A stretch of 64,000 bases of DNA. Source: Tubulanus polymorphus. Its lineage: Eukaryota > Nemertea > Palaeonemertea > Tubulaniformes > Tubulanidae. The notes under the pieces were generated by a model. That model searched no databases, had not been told where the DNA came from, and worked only from the letters and a program-made list of their open reading frames with translations. Shown here in pieces: positions 47,401-59,249 of this stretch. Position numbers and translations under genes: made by a program. The DNA lies in NCBI RefSeq assembly GCF_964204645.1, contig NC_134028.1:19132153-19196152 (forward strand), given 5' to 3'. The stretch's first letter is position 1. The number at the start of each line of letters is the position of its first letter.

Positions 47401-50400
47401 GGTTTCCGGAGGTAAGGCCTTTTTGACTAAGCAACTGAGCATATACTCATACAAATCATCATTAAAGCATTATCCATTCTCCAAATCCTAACGAGCTGCA
47501 TTTTGAAAAAGAGCCTCATTTAAAATTTCACGAACTTTGTTGCGAAAATCTGAACGCAAAAATATCGGTTTTCAAGCTAATCAGAAAGCAATGACTCCTC
47601 TATGGTTGGCTAGTCGCAGAATTTCAAGATTGATTTCTGTGAAATCTTTAAGTTGATTTAGTTTTTGGGAGGAAAATTTTTATTTACACTACAGAAAATC
47701 TCATTGACAATTATCAAAGTGCGGGGAAAATAGCTCTTTCTCAAATTGCAAGGATGACCTTGATATGCTAATTGGTCATGTGCTCAAACTGGAAATTCAA
47801 TCAAATTTTATTCTGCCAAAAAAATTAAATCCAATTCAATTTCACTGTATTGAACAAATAAATTTATTTGTTCATTTACTTATAGCGTCGTTATGAAGGA
47901 AATCGCTTAGAAGCTATCTCTTGCATCAAATTTTCAAAATTGTCTTGGGAAGGGCCTCAGACCTGCGTTCACTTCTATCCAAATTAAAAACGAATCCACA
48001 TGGATATTCCTTATGCAAGGGGCCTGTGAGACTAAGATAGGCCCAAATTACATAAGAGTTCACTCCTCAAAAAACCCATCTGATATGTAAAAGACCCCAT
48101 AAATGCTAAACGGTATTTATGATTGTGATTGTTAAAAACTTGATAAGCACAGGTGAGAAATACCTCATTGAAGATTTGTATGTTTTATTTATTTTAGGGC
48201 TGCTGAAGAAGCAATGATTGCCAATATAAGACCTAAAACAGCTCCCATCACTTCTCCAACTCCTGCAACCACCAGGGAAATCACCAATCGCTCTAATGAT
48301 ATTGATCTAAGGTCGGTGTTATTTTCAAGACACTCAAAATAGAGATTGGATATTGTGAATTAGATTTTGATTACATTTTGAAATTACTCATACATCTGTA
48401 TATTGTTTGAGGGTAGAGAATGTAATTTGTGTAAAAGGTGGACTACGTTGATAATTTGAATAAAATCTAGCACTTTTTACTGCGTCTACCCTAGTACGCT
48501 TTATATTCGCTTGTATTCAATGGCTTGCTTCTGAGGTGTTAATTAGTCAAAATCTCTACTAAAAGATTGTAGCAACTATCGAACATTATAAAATGTTTGA
48601 ATTCACCATTTCGGATGGCTCGGGATCATCGTTACGGATGCAACTGGAAGTTCCTATTTCATACTTCAAGGGATATAACCAGACGTCGTTTTTCTCTCAT
48701 TCATTTTACTTATTTACCTATCAGAATTTGTCTTGAATTCCATTTCTTCCTGTGATTTGATTGTGAAAATACCTTCGGTATGATTTATACATTTTAATCT
48801 GCTACATTAACATTAGAAACTAAAATAGTCTTAATTTTCTAAATATATATTCATCTTGCAAGTTTTCCTTCGATATGAAAATTAATTCAGATAAAATCAT
48901 TATACCAGTCTGGATACGCCCTTGGCTATGCAAACTCTTTCATCGTAATGACAGGACCAGTTAGTCGCTTGCTTACAAGAAGAGTGTCATGCCCACAGTC
49001 TTAGTCACTACTCGTGATCGTCAGCAGTCTTATGCAGTCTGAGGATGTATTGTAGATTATTTAAAAGCTTTTAACTATATTGTTACTTGCATTATATTGC
49101 TAAATCTCGGAGTATTTATGCACCAACAAACTCAAGTGGTCTGTCTAGTTTTTAATCTAGTTTTCAGCCAAAAGTTGAAGAAAAAACAAAAAGTTGGCTA
49201 TTTTGTGAATTTGATCGAAATAATAACATTTGAGTGCAATACAAATTGAGCAAAACCAGAACATGATGCCATCTATATCTGGTCTGCAAGAATGCAATAT
49301 CTGACTCCTCATCTTGCAATAATGGGAGAATGGTACCGAAAGAATTAATAGCCAAATTGGCGTAAGGACATTTGGGGATGTGAAAATGTTAAAGGGTAAA
49401 TCAAGGATGTTGTGGTGGTGGTGGTAACCTGCTAGTCCTGCTTGCAGGTATATTTTTTTCTTTACAGCGGACCAGTTAGACGACAATTTCAATATCTTTT
49501 CAACAGGGCACTAAAACCAATACAGGGACACCAGCCACAAACTCAGCGATCAAACATAGGGACATCTTCAAAACCGGTGAAAGACGATTTCAACAAGTAT
49601 GTCCTTTCTTCTTTTTTTGATTTTTCATTTTGACTTGAGTAGTTGGGTTAAGGGTTTAACCTGAATTTCTGCTCTCCAACTAAAGCTTGTCTCAAAAGTT
49701 TGTTTTGCTTGCTTATATCATCTTTAGATCAGTTGCAAATGAACGGCCGAAGACGGCTCCTGGGAAATCTGCTTCTTCTGTTCATCAAATACCAACACAT
49801 TACAAATCTAAAAAGACTGATAACACAGGTAAAACCTCTTCATCAATTTTGCTATTAGTTATTTGATAAAATTTTGCTTCTCGGCAAGAAGTTTTGCAAA
49901 CTACATTGGGGTTTTTAAGCCCCTAAGGTTTATTTTGTTTACTTTTCGTTCAACCGTAGAATCAAATTACTTTTTGATGGAACATTTCAGAATCATGAGG
50001 GCTGTTTGGTGGCCAAAAAGCAGAATAAAATGACTTAAATTGCTCACCCTTAGTGTGTTCCTGGCTATTCCTTAAAAAATACTTAACAGTCTGATAAGTG
50101 ATTGCCGCTGGGCCAACGCGGTAACATTGATCTAAGCACAACCTCAACCTTGTTACTTGAATAACATTGGAGGCCCTTGTGGGGATAATATAGCTGTAGT
50201 GTCAAAGCCTTTGGGCTTGTTGTTTTTGTTCAAGTTTTCAATCTCGACCTTTAATATAAATATTATATGGCCATTCTGTGACCTTTTTGAGCCAAAAATG
50301 GCCTGAATTCTGAGATGTGTATCTTCATGGTTTGCCATTTTCCATTGAAATTCATGATAGACATATTTTTGGAAGGGATCATGTCAGGCGGGAGTTTAAG

Positions 50401-51727
50401 CCCACTTCTGACAGTCTAGCCAGCTAATTCATTCACTTTTCACCCACAGACACAGATCAGATGTTTGCGAAAGTTTTGAAGATGCTTTTTATGCCCCAAC
50501 TCTGATGATAGTAGGCTATGTAGATTTTGACGCGATGGTTGCAGCACATTTATAAACATCTATAACTACATGTACTGAAATAATTTCACTTAGGATCATG
50601 AAATTTGATGCAGCATAGATTATAGCTAGCAAATTCTGTTAAACATGAAATTAGGTCGCATGCATGCAGTAGAGTAATTTAGTAATTAAATAGAACGATA
50701 ATGCCTAAAAAACCCGTAAATTTTCATATATTTTAAGTTAGATGAACTTTTTGTTGACGTAAAAATCCTAAAATTCCCAAATCTTAAAAGTCAGTATTTG
50801 GTTATGTGGATAGAAAAATTACGGCCTTAATAGAACCGAGCTAGGCAAGTTTCCTGTAGTTGAACCATCTTCCCCAAATCTTAAAAGTCAGTATTTGGTT
50901 ATGTGGATAGAAAAATTACGGCCTTAATAGAACCGAGCTAGGCAAGTTTCCTGTAGTTGAACCATCTTCCCCCAGCAGGGATTCGAACCTGATGGCATCA
51001 AGATTTCCACACTAGACTTAGTGTGCAGCTACATGGCAGCTTAGAGGATGTCATTACGAGCCAATCAGATAGCCTGTTTTATTTTAGCCCAGGTTTTCCC
51101 GTGTATAGTTTTTCCGTGAAGATTAGCCTCAGCGAATACACAACAAGCAATCTGATTGGTGGCGCAAGTTTTCGTGGGACAAACTGCACACGTGGTCTAG
51201 TGTGGCAGGAGTTCCTGCCGTGGCTGAGTGTAGCGATGCCATCACCTGCTGATATTCTCCAAGAAAAGGCCTTCACTAAACAACTGACTAATCTATGATT
51301 GTCAGCACTGTCACGGAACGGGAACCAGGATTATCCCAATAAGGTCAAAATTGAATTGACGGTCGAAGTTATTTTTTTCAATAGGTGCTAATGCATATTT
51401 TGTAGCCTCAATCATTGCAAAGTTTTCGGCTGACATGGTCTATGATTGCACTGACGAGATTCAGCATCATTTATTCAAATTGTCACATAAGTCTTGGCAA
51501 TTATGGTTGCCAAAATCTTGTCAGCTATCCTTCTAACATCTGATTTTACAGTGGGCATGCTGTAGTGTTCGTAACCTATAGACATTTGTATTCTCAATAT
51601 TTTAGGTATGCGCAAGAACCCTAGTGTTAGTAATGCAAATATGAAGAAACACAAGGCAGTTTCAAATAGTGTAACAGTCTCTTCAACTGGGAAACCTTCA
51701 CGTACAAAATTCAGCAGCCAAAGATGA
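41490..51727 (+). CDS. CCP110: Centriolar coiled-coil protein of 110 kDa (CP110), ten exons, 5' end uncertain
   Basis: CP110 caps the distal end of centrioles, limits centriole length and blocks premature cilium formation, with CEP97 and calmodulin. Exons: 41490-41695, 42085-42225, 43188-44702, 44851-44952, 45935-46051, 47162-47253, 48198-48311, 49468-49596, 49728-49828, 51606-51727, all GT-AG with matching phases, giving 878 visible residues (human about 1,000). The large third exon is low-complexity, then coiled coil ([20 protein letters not shown], near-identical in vertebrate CP110), and ends with [20 protein letters not shown], an IQ-like calmodulin site. Exons 4-5 give [40 protein letters not shown], the best conserved block of the family. 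The C-terminus is basic and ends KFSSQR, stop at 51725-51727. Exon 1 starts two bases into a codon at a good acceptor; the start may be the Met at 41558 or lie in an unseen exon. No frame damage was seen, so the gene looks intact. Introns carry Helentron-like fragments. Confidence -1.
42280..42560 (-). mobile_element. Helentron-like fragment in CCP110 intron 2
   Basis: Begins with the inverted 3' end AGCCCATTTGGGACTTCAGTC of the H family and continues with text shared with 46700-46810 (GTTCAGTGCCTGTTTTACTC). Only the end section remains; tandem units are absent. A separate inverted repeat, GTGCGGCAACAGTAGTA with TACTTACTGTTGCCGCGCG, lies at about 42685-42740. Confidence -1.
46170..46935 (-). 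mobile_element. Rearranged Helentron-like copy in CCP110 intron 5
   Basis: Three pieces of the H family occur inverted: a 5' section with one CACCAGGGGGCACT core at about 46175-46262, the terminal hairpin and following section at about 46453-46690 (AGCCCACTTGGGACTTTAGT), and the extreme 5' motif at about 46896-46935 (CCAAGTGGCATGGTGTCC). Their order is not that of an intact copy, so it has been rearranged or hit again. Confidence -1.
49912..50480 (-). mobile_element. Helentron-like fragment in CCP110 intron 9
   Basis: Inverted relative of the 3' part of H2 and H3, for example TTTTTGAGCCAAAAATGGCC and GGCCTGAATTCTGAG. Two decayed 3' ends (AAGCCCCTAAGG near 49918 and AAGCCCACTTCTGACAG near 50396) suggest two partial copies. 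Confidence -1.
50776..50969. repeat. 97-bp perfect tandem duplication in CCP110 intron 9
   Basis: Two consecutive identical copies share TCAGTATTTGGTTATGTGGA through TGTAGTTGAACCATCTTCCC. The second is followed by AGCAGGGATTCGAACCTG, the complement of a tRNA B-box-like sequence. Perfect identity means a very recent duplication or an assembly artefact. Confidence -1.
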
Positions 51728-51887
51728 AAACATCAACCAGGAGAATCGAAAGTCTTCATAGATGAATGACTTAAAACTCTACCAGAATTTTGAAAATGCA
51801 TTTTCTTCCGGATATTGTTTGAGTGTAGATTTTGGCATTACCTCTTATATAACCTCTTGTAGTGTTTTTAGTTAATATACACTGTAG

Positions 51888-51893
51888 AATAAA
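51888..51893 (+). terminator. CCP110: Polyadenylation signal of CCP110
   Basis: AATAAA lies 161 bases after the stop codon, within the AT-rich 3' untranslated sequence. It is the first canonical signal after the stop. A 39-bp tandem duplication (TATATACTGGTACATTGTAC) follows at about 51925-51998. Confidence -1.
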
Positions 51894-52400
51894 ACATTCC
51901 ATTTTACATCTGCTTTACATATATATATATATACTGGTACATTGTACAGTAGACTCCTAACCATATATACTGGTACATTGTACAGTAGACTCCTAACCTG
52001 AATCAGTCGGGCCTGGTGAATTTCGTTCGAACATTACTAAGTGTATTCTCCTACTTTGCAAAAACCCTACCGGTATTAAAAATCTGCTCAGCTTCATGTG
52101 AGTGCCAAAGTTCTTTGAAACAACTATTAATTTTACTTTACGCTGCTCACTTGACCCGGGTCAGACATCTGTCAGTGATTGATAAGAATTTACAATGTGA
52201 TGGTGAATGTTGGTGGTAATAAAAAACTGCCAGACTGATAATTAACTTCTGTTAATCTGTATCACTCTACTGCATTTCAATCTGGGCCAGCTGTTTAAAT
52301 CAGTGTCAACTCCACCAATACATGCATTATTAACAATGCTTATATGAGTGTCAATGAGGAATACCGATACCGTCGGGCGGTCCAATTTATATGCATTGTC

Positions 52401-52674
52401 CAGGGGCAGATTTAGACCGTGTCGCCCGACACAGTCAGAATTTTAGTGCCTTTTTATTTTTTGCTGTTGCAACCACCTGAGATACACAATAGATATTTTT
52501 CCTAAATATATAACCTGTTTCTTGACTAAATGCCTCTCAGAAATGCTCAGAAAGCTCTTAAATGATAGTAAAATTAAAAAAATTTTGCTGATATGCCTCT
52601 CCGCCAAAAATTAAGAAAATATGCCCTTTTTTCTTGGTCGACATGGTCACAACATGCCCCTGGATCCGCCCCTG
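52401..52674. mobile_element. hAT-type MITE, 274 bp
   Basis: The ends CAGGGGCAGATTTAGACC and (reverse complement of the other end) CAGGGGCGGATCCAGGGG are inverted repeats of a form common in hAT MITEs. No clear 8-bp duplication remains. A stretch at 52905-53240 with dispersed CTCCTTGAA motifs is a further unclassified repeat. Confidence -1.
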
Positions 52675-54046
52675 TAGTCAATGATAACTGATGAAGGTTT
52701 TTGTTAATGTTACATTCATGTATAGACCGACAACATAGTGATACCATGGTACATTCAAACTCTTAATTAGTCATTGCTCTTGGGACCTTTCAAATTGATA
52801 CGAATTACGTGAGTGAGATCTGAGCTGCACTCGCATCTCATATATGTCGTATGAATTCGCTATATGCACATATGTATGTACAGTGTATATTTACTATGCA
52901 ACTTTATCAAGGTTCCTAAGACTCCTTGATTCCTTGATAACTCCTAAACCAAAAATGTTTAATCAAGGTCCTTAAATATCCGTGAATTTGAACAAAATGC
53001 CCAAAAGTCCTTGAAAACTCCTTGAATTTTGAAAAATTGACAATTAGAAAATTGTTAGGAATTAGGCTTAGTTATGATATATATTTATACACGGATTATC
53101 CACCGAGTTAAATGGTTTACTAAATAAAGATAAACACTACCGATTTAGGAGGAGTCTACAGTAATTGGAATATGAAAATGATGCAGGCACTTCCTTGAAA
53201 ATTTGAATTTTCTCCTTGAAAAGTCCTTGAATTCTGGAATGACTGATCTGTAGGGGCCCTGTTTAAACGCATTTTGAATAGGGAAAGAAACAAGATTTTA
53301 AAGCCTTAGTGATTTTACAAATTGTATGAAAAGATGGCTTACGCTAGTTTGGCTGTACCATGGCAGGATGTAAATGAAATAAGCTTACATGTGTTGCGAT
53401 CAAATTTTCACTGAAGCTTTTTAACCACTTGAATGTAGTTTATAAATTTCTTTACTTTTCATGCATCTTGTATTAAGCCTGAGGTGAATTGAATCAAAGT
53501 ATTTGTGAAGGTTGTGATAGTTGGGTAAGGGTGTTATGGGTTTCCAGGCTGGCCTAGCAAACTCTTGAATACCGATAGTTTATTATTAAAGGTTTGGGAC
53601 AAAATTATGTACAGTACTTAATTAACATTTGGCGCTTACTACATTTGAGCTAGTCACACAATACGGTACAGGTTTAATTGTAGAGCTGGTTCTCTTTACA
53701 AAAGTCTGTTTCAAGGTGTTTGACATTTCTTAATGTTGACATTATTTCGATTGTTTGAGTTAGTTGAATCGACGGTAACTGCTGATTATTTGGGCAATTA
53801 TTAATTTTCTGATCTCTTCTGTCTTCCACGCATGAACATCGTATTTGAAAATTGAAAATATGATTCGTGATTGATAATTTGATTTGTTCATGAAAATTTG
53901 TTGTAAATGCTTTGAAAAAGAACTCAATAAATTTGTTAGACTTGCGAGAAAATATCGATTTCTTTGTTTTTAGGAAAGTAAGATATAAGGCCACTAAAAT
54001 GAATTGTTGGTTCCTCATCGGTTGTGGAAGCCGTGCAGCCACTATA

Positions 54047-54814
54047 CAGTCATACCTCGATTTAACGCCACCCTTGGGGATTCCTGATTTTGGCGGTAAA
54101 TAGAGTATGGCGGTAAATCGGGGTTTATGTCGAGTCACTCAAATAACTAACCTATTATCTGCTCAGTAGGCTACGATGTATATTGATGTGATGAATATCG
54201 AAAAAAATCTGAAAAAAAACATCCTTTTACAATTAAAATCTTTTTACATAATAAACATTGGGGCGCATCATCAGGAAAACATCGTAGGCTATAGAATAGG
54301 TATCAAATCACATGCAACATTTATTGTTCATACTACGATACCAATCGCTGCAGATCGATTCGTAAATAGACACGCCACTGTCCGCCGCCTTATGCATATA
54401 TCGCCGTAAATCACTCTTATTCCATCGTATGGAAAATTGGTCATCTTTATTCCTTCCTTTTATCTTTTACCGTTAGTTCAATTCGTTTCGGTGTCGGTGC
54501 CATCTAATGAAATAGTTTTAATTACCGTACCTTACCGGTGGGATAGACTTGCAACAAAGCGTGGTGATCATCGGATCGATGAACCAGGACATCGGTATCG
54601 TTTCATGGTGGCGTATCGTAATATTATTAAAGATCAAGTTACTCAAAGATGGCAGTAAATCGGGAAATATTGTAATACATTTGTACTAGGAGATTACGTT
54701 GGCTGTGGCGGTATGCGAGGGGCGGTAAATTGGGGTTTTTCCTGTACATTTTAGATACGAATGTTCAGTTTCCAATGAAATCCAGGCAGTAGGCGTTAAA
54801 TCGAGGTATGACTA
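54047..54814. mobile_element. Tc1/mariner-type non-autonomous element, 768 bp
   Basis: CAGTCATACCTCGATTTAAC at the left is inverted at the right (GGCGTTAAATCGAGGTATGACTA with one change at the tip), and TA flanks both ends. Subterminal GGCGGTAAAT-like motifs recur inside. No transposase frame was found. Confidence -1.
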
Positions 54815-55882
54815 TATCTGAAAAAAAGAAAATTATGAAAAATGCGCGCACCGACCCGCGTCAAATAAAATGTCTAACTCGCTTATAGTCGTCAGATTTT
54901 TAAAGTCGTCTCTATTTTAAATCAGAATGAGTATCTCGAACGTAATCAAACCAAGTCGCCATTTGTTTAAGTCGTCAACATAATAATCATCCCAACTATA
55001 TGATATATGACGACACAGCTGTCCCAAAAACCGTGCATGCTGTTTAATGAGCTGATCCCATGAAGTTTCCTAGAAATTCGATTGAATCAACGGACCTAAT
55101 TTAACACTCAGCCTTGAGTTTAGGACACTCCGACAGATTGAAGGACTTGTTACAATTCACTTCTATGACCTGAAAAAATGAAATGAAACACATCTGGTCA
55201 CTTTGGACACCGGATTTCATTTTTTGGTTCACAATGTTTGTGATAGGGCTCCGCACTTGGAGTTCAAGGTATGACGCGGATCGATCGATCCACACCCTCG
55301 AGGACTTCAAGGTTTGGATGAGGTTCCACACTCGAGGAGTTCATTTCCGTCGAGGCTAACTTTCTGAATGTTTATTTCCATTAATCAAATTACAAATTAC
55401 CGTGTTGCATGTGACTAGAAGTTTTCTGGGTGAGATTTTGATAAAAATTTATTGTAGAATTTTGTCAAACAAATAAATCATCTGTGAATTAGATTCAATA
55501 TACTCTTTCAGTTCTAAGCGACAATTTCAGCTGACGTGAAACATGTTTTCACAATTAAATTGCATTTGATGAATGAGAAATGATGAAATGTGAAAACAGT
55601 TTCTGATTCATGAAAACTGATCCATGAAATCTCGTAAAAGTCCCCTAATATCAAAATATGCAATATTGTTTGTTTCATTGCTGGGTTTTTGTGGACATTT
55701 TTTATAAATTTTAACCTAGAATGCATCTTCAATTCATGAACTGTCAAGAATATTGGCCATACATTACCGAGTACCACGTACGTGGATTCGCTGGGACAGT
55801 AGGCCTATAAAGCAGCAGGGATACTGGATTTACAAATTTTCGCAGAGGTTTCTAATCACCTAGTAACTGTATCGATTCCAGT
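54815..55882. other. Unassigned intergenic stretch
   Basis: No gene was recognised with confidence. On the minus strand a good acceptor (TTTTTTCAG) is followed by a short frame ending FNLSECPKLKAEC and a stop near 55101, which could be a terminal exon, but no partner exon was found. Confidence -1.
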
Positions 55883-56065
55883 AATAGGGATAATAGGCTT
55901 TCAGGCCAAAGGTCGAAGGGTCGAGCTCGTAAAAAAATGAAAATAACAATAATTTACAGTTGAATTAGTCGCGCACACTCCTAATTCAACTGTAAATTAT
56001 TGTTATTTTCATTTTTTACTCACTCGCCCCTTCAACCTTTAACCTGAAAGCCTATTACCCCTATT
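55883..56065. mobile_element. Foldback element with 80-bp arms
   Basis: AATAGGCTTTCAGG through ACAGTTGAATTA on the left is matched inverted on the right, ending CCTGAAAGCCTATT; the loop is only about 15 bases. The innermost 38 bases of each arm are nearly perfect and AT-rich. No target duplication was identified. Confidence -1.
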
Positions 56066-56130
56066 CCTCTTAAAATAATCATATATATATAAACATAATT
56101 TACATGAATAACATTTAAATTGACAGATTA

Positions 56131-56274
56131 ATCATTTCAACTGCCAAACAATTTATCATTTCAACTGTCAAACAATTTATCATTTCAACTGTCAAACAAT
56201 TTATCATTTCAACTGTCAAACAATTTATCATTTCAACTGTCAAACAATTTATCATTTCAACTGCCAAACAATTT
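56131..56274 (+). repeat. 24-bp minisatellite, six copies
   Basis: Six head-to-tail copies of ATCATTTCAACTGTCAAACA-ATTT; the first and last have TGCC where the others have TGTC. A seventh begins at 56275 and breaks after 7 bases. Confidence -1.
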
Positions 56275-56635
56275 ATCATTTGTACGATAATACATTATCC
56301 GCCTTAATGGTTGTTTGTCTGAAACATTTATACTTGTATCAGACGAGCATTCTAAATCATTTGAAGGTAATTACGGCGCTGTAGTCATGAGAAGAATTCG
56401 TGGAAATGAGCAATTATGAAATAAACTTATGAAACACTCGCTGACCCTTAGTCTGATAAATCGATAATAAGGAGTAATATTAAAGAGTGACATTAAAGGG
56501 TTTTATTATTTTAATTAATAAAAGTTTGTGTGTTTAATTTTGAATGTACTAATGATGATAAAAATATAAATAAGAAAAATGATATTTCGGCTTACATTGT
56601 ATATTACTATTTAGACAAAATTAAATACCGTTCAT

Positions 56636-57300
56636 TGTGGGAATTGTAATCATTGGATAAGTTAAAATAAATGAGTTCGAGGGTTGGAAAAATAGTATGT
56701 AATCTCTTCGGTGCGGTTGAGAAGGAGAGCAGACCGGCAGGTATCATGACGTCGAGGGCCGGGTTAAAGTTAGCAGCGAATGAAAAGTCTAGGAATCAGG
56801 ACCCCAGCTCTGCGTCGTGGTGCTGCGTTGGTTGCTCGTTCCCTTTTACGGCTGGCCGCAAGCAGGGTTCTGGACTTTTCTTGGGTGTGGACGCAGCCGT
56901 ATAAAAGGGGCCGCACCTCGAGAGAGAGCGGACTATTTTAGAAAGCATTTTCAGGGGAAGCACTAGAAGACTATAGAACAGATAACTTTCGGCTATCTGG
57001 TTGAATTGTATCTTCTTGTGTGTGGGATTTGTAACAAAATTCAAAATTAAAAGGTAGGGAATTTTATAAATTGTTGAGACTAAAGTTAAGTTAAAATTGT
57101 TAGAATAAAAGTTGAGTATTATCATATCTAAATCCGGAGTTCCTTTTATTCCTTGGTTTTCGGGTTTCTGTGTTCGTGGTCGACTTTCTCGCCAGGGACC
57201 GGAGTTTGTAATAGAGGAAAAAGACAATAGAGTAAGGGACCGCGGAACAATATACCGAACCCAAACTAACCCGGTGGCACCAATCGACACATCACCAATG
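56636..57300 (+). mobile_element. Possible solo LTR or promoter island
   Basis: The segment begins TGTGGGAATTG, contains a strong TATA box (TATAAAAG at 56900-56907) in locally GC-rich sequence, and contains GGTGGCACCAATCGACA near the right edge, resembling sequence next to some LTR ends. No second LTR or polyprotein was found and no 5-bp duplication is clear. The overlapping frames on both strands (56796-57329 minus, 57112-57465 plus) look like by-products of composition. It could instead be a gene promoter. Confidence -1.
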
Positions 57301-57486
57301 AGGACATCCATCGCGCGGAATATTTCCAACAGATGTCAATTTCTGAATTATCTCAATAGAGAGTATAGGCCTAGTACCTTAACACGCGTGGGTCTTGGAA
57401 GTGCACCCCTCAAAGGCTTGCGCTGGACCCAACATTTAACATCTCTCATTTATGACGAATTGTGAAAATAACATGAATGTAAAGTA

Positions 57487-57680
57487 TTAGTTTATAGCTA
57501 AAATATCGTCACCGAAACTAGCTCCCTGGCCCAAAAACATAACACTGTCGTCAGCACTGTGGGAGCCTACCGGTCTACCATAATCTGGATCAGTTAACCG
57601 GCCAGCTCTAACATGCAAACTCATTTTTGGTGATGGCTGATGATATCCTGATATTGAGGAATGCAGAACTCACAGTTTTA
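57487..57680 (-). CDS. Candidate coding exon of unknown gene
   Basis: On the minus strand an open frame contains MSLHVRAGRLTDPDYGRPVG followed by SHSADDSVMFLGQGASFGDD and stops at TAA (57487-57489). The composition looks like real protein rather than noise, with clear codon-position bias by eye. The Met at about 57622 has AAAA before it. A possible donor (TTTCG then GTGACG) precedes the stop, so it could be a first exon with a 5' untranslated part, or a terminal exon. I do not recognise the family, and no partner exon was confirmed. Confidence -1.
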
Positions 57681-57689
57681 CTATGGTTG

Positions 57690-59249
57690 GTAAATTGCAG
57701 TGTTTTAAAACCGCCATCTGCGAGAGTGCATCTTCAATATCGTATAAAATTGTTTTTCACTATGACACATATGCATGGTGTTAATCTATACTTGAAACGG
57801 CGAAACTTTGTCACGGGTTGTCGCAGTCTAGTGCACTTGGCATTGACAAATTTTTGGTACCACATGAAAGACATTGGCCGTGTATGGCCGTGTGCACATC
57901 TGTTTGAAATATCCAAAGGCTATTTTGTCATTTGAAACAAGTGTGGGCCCCAGAAACCCCGAACACATATCACCACATCTGCTTCAATGACATAACTCAA
58001 GCCAAAGTCGCAGTAGTTTTAGGGAATATATTTCTCTCATTGATTCTGCATCTTTTGCTACAGTTTTACTTCCTGTGGCCTTCGCATAAAAAATGAATGT
58101 TCTTTGAAAAACTAAGATTGGAAAGAGAATTCGGTGGATCGTTTTCATCGCAATAGGCCCAGTGATCTTTCACTAACGCCACGCAACGCATTTCCGTCGC
58201 AAATCCTCCAAATTTGCGTACCGGGTACTCGATAAAATCCACTCACATATCATATACCGGGTACTTTCCTTGCAAACATCAATTTTTCCCGTTCTGCGTG
58301 AACTAAACTCTCGCGCACTTTCCGCGCAATTGATAACGCTTTTTAATAAATTACGTAAATAATTGATATTTTTCAAGGTGCATTTTTATAGAACGGTAGG
58401 CACTATAGGCCCATACCACTTTTTCTGGGGCCCAACTTCACCCTCGCAAAAACCCTGAGTGGCGGACTCCACATCGTTATATCGATCACAGAGAATTAGG
58501 CCTTTTATCAAGTTTAAAGACTTTTAAGAATGAATTTTAAGTTAAGTATTAATGTTCGAATACAAAAATCATAAAATCGATCATAGTTAATAAAGTTAAT
58601 AGACCACAGTACGTTCATCCATCGATAATAGGCATGTTATGTGATGGACCACGTTACGCAAGGGATGGACCAATGATAAAATAGTTGGCGTATTGCTTGT
58701 ATTAAAGTCCCGCAAAAAGTGATTCGCAATATTTCAAGCAAAAACGGGCGAACCAGTCCGTTGATCAACATCAAATGTTGATATCAATTTTTAACAATAC
58801 ATTGTGTATAGTTGCAAATTGATGTCAACATTTACCGTCACCATATAGCTGGATTCTTGCGGTGACCTCATCGATCAAAGAAACAATTATTGATTCACAT
58901 TAACATAACATTTCAAAAAATTTTCCCTGATTTCCGTCTAAATTTCGAAAAAAAATTGAATTTCGAATAGCTGATTCTTTATTTCTATTTTAGTCTCAAA
59001 AAATAGTTTTACTGGTTTCCCATCTACCAGTAGTCGGGCACAGTGATCCAGAGTCATTTAAAAGTATTGGGATTTTTTCGCAGAATTTTTCTGACGTTCT
59101 GAAGACTGAAAAACGAAATAACGTGTTTTTGGATCTACTCAAGTCGCGGAGAGAAATAAACGTAGTGAAAATTGCTATTTGGTCGACAATAAGTGCGTGG
59201 CCAAAAACCGTGCCCGTTGGTCCACTTCACAAATCTCGACAAAGAACCT
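57690..59249. other. Unassigned intergenic stretch
   Basis: Short frames on both strands overlap and show no domain. No repeat family from elsewhere in the window was recognised here. Confidence -1.

Noticed and set aside
50970-51035. Possible tRNA gene on the minus strand
   Set aside because: Only a B-box-like GGTTCGAATCCC is present; no convincing A box or cloverleaf.
53674-54138. 154-codon minus-strand frame
   Set aside because: It crosses the left end of a mariner-type element, so the frame is a chance join.
56796-57329. 177-codon minus-strand frame
   Set aside because: It overlaps a TATA-containing region and opposite-strand frames, with no recognisable domain or initiation context.
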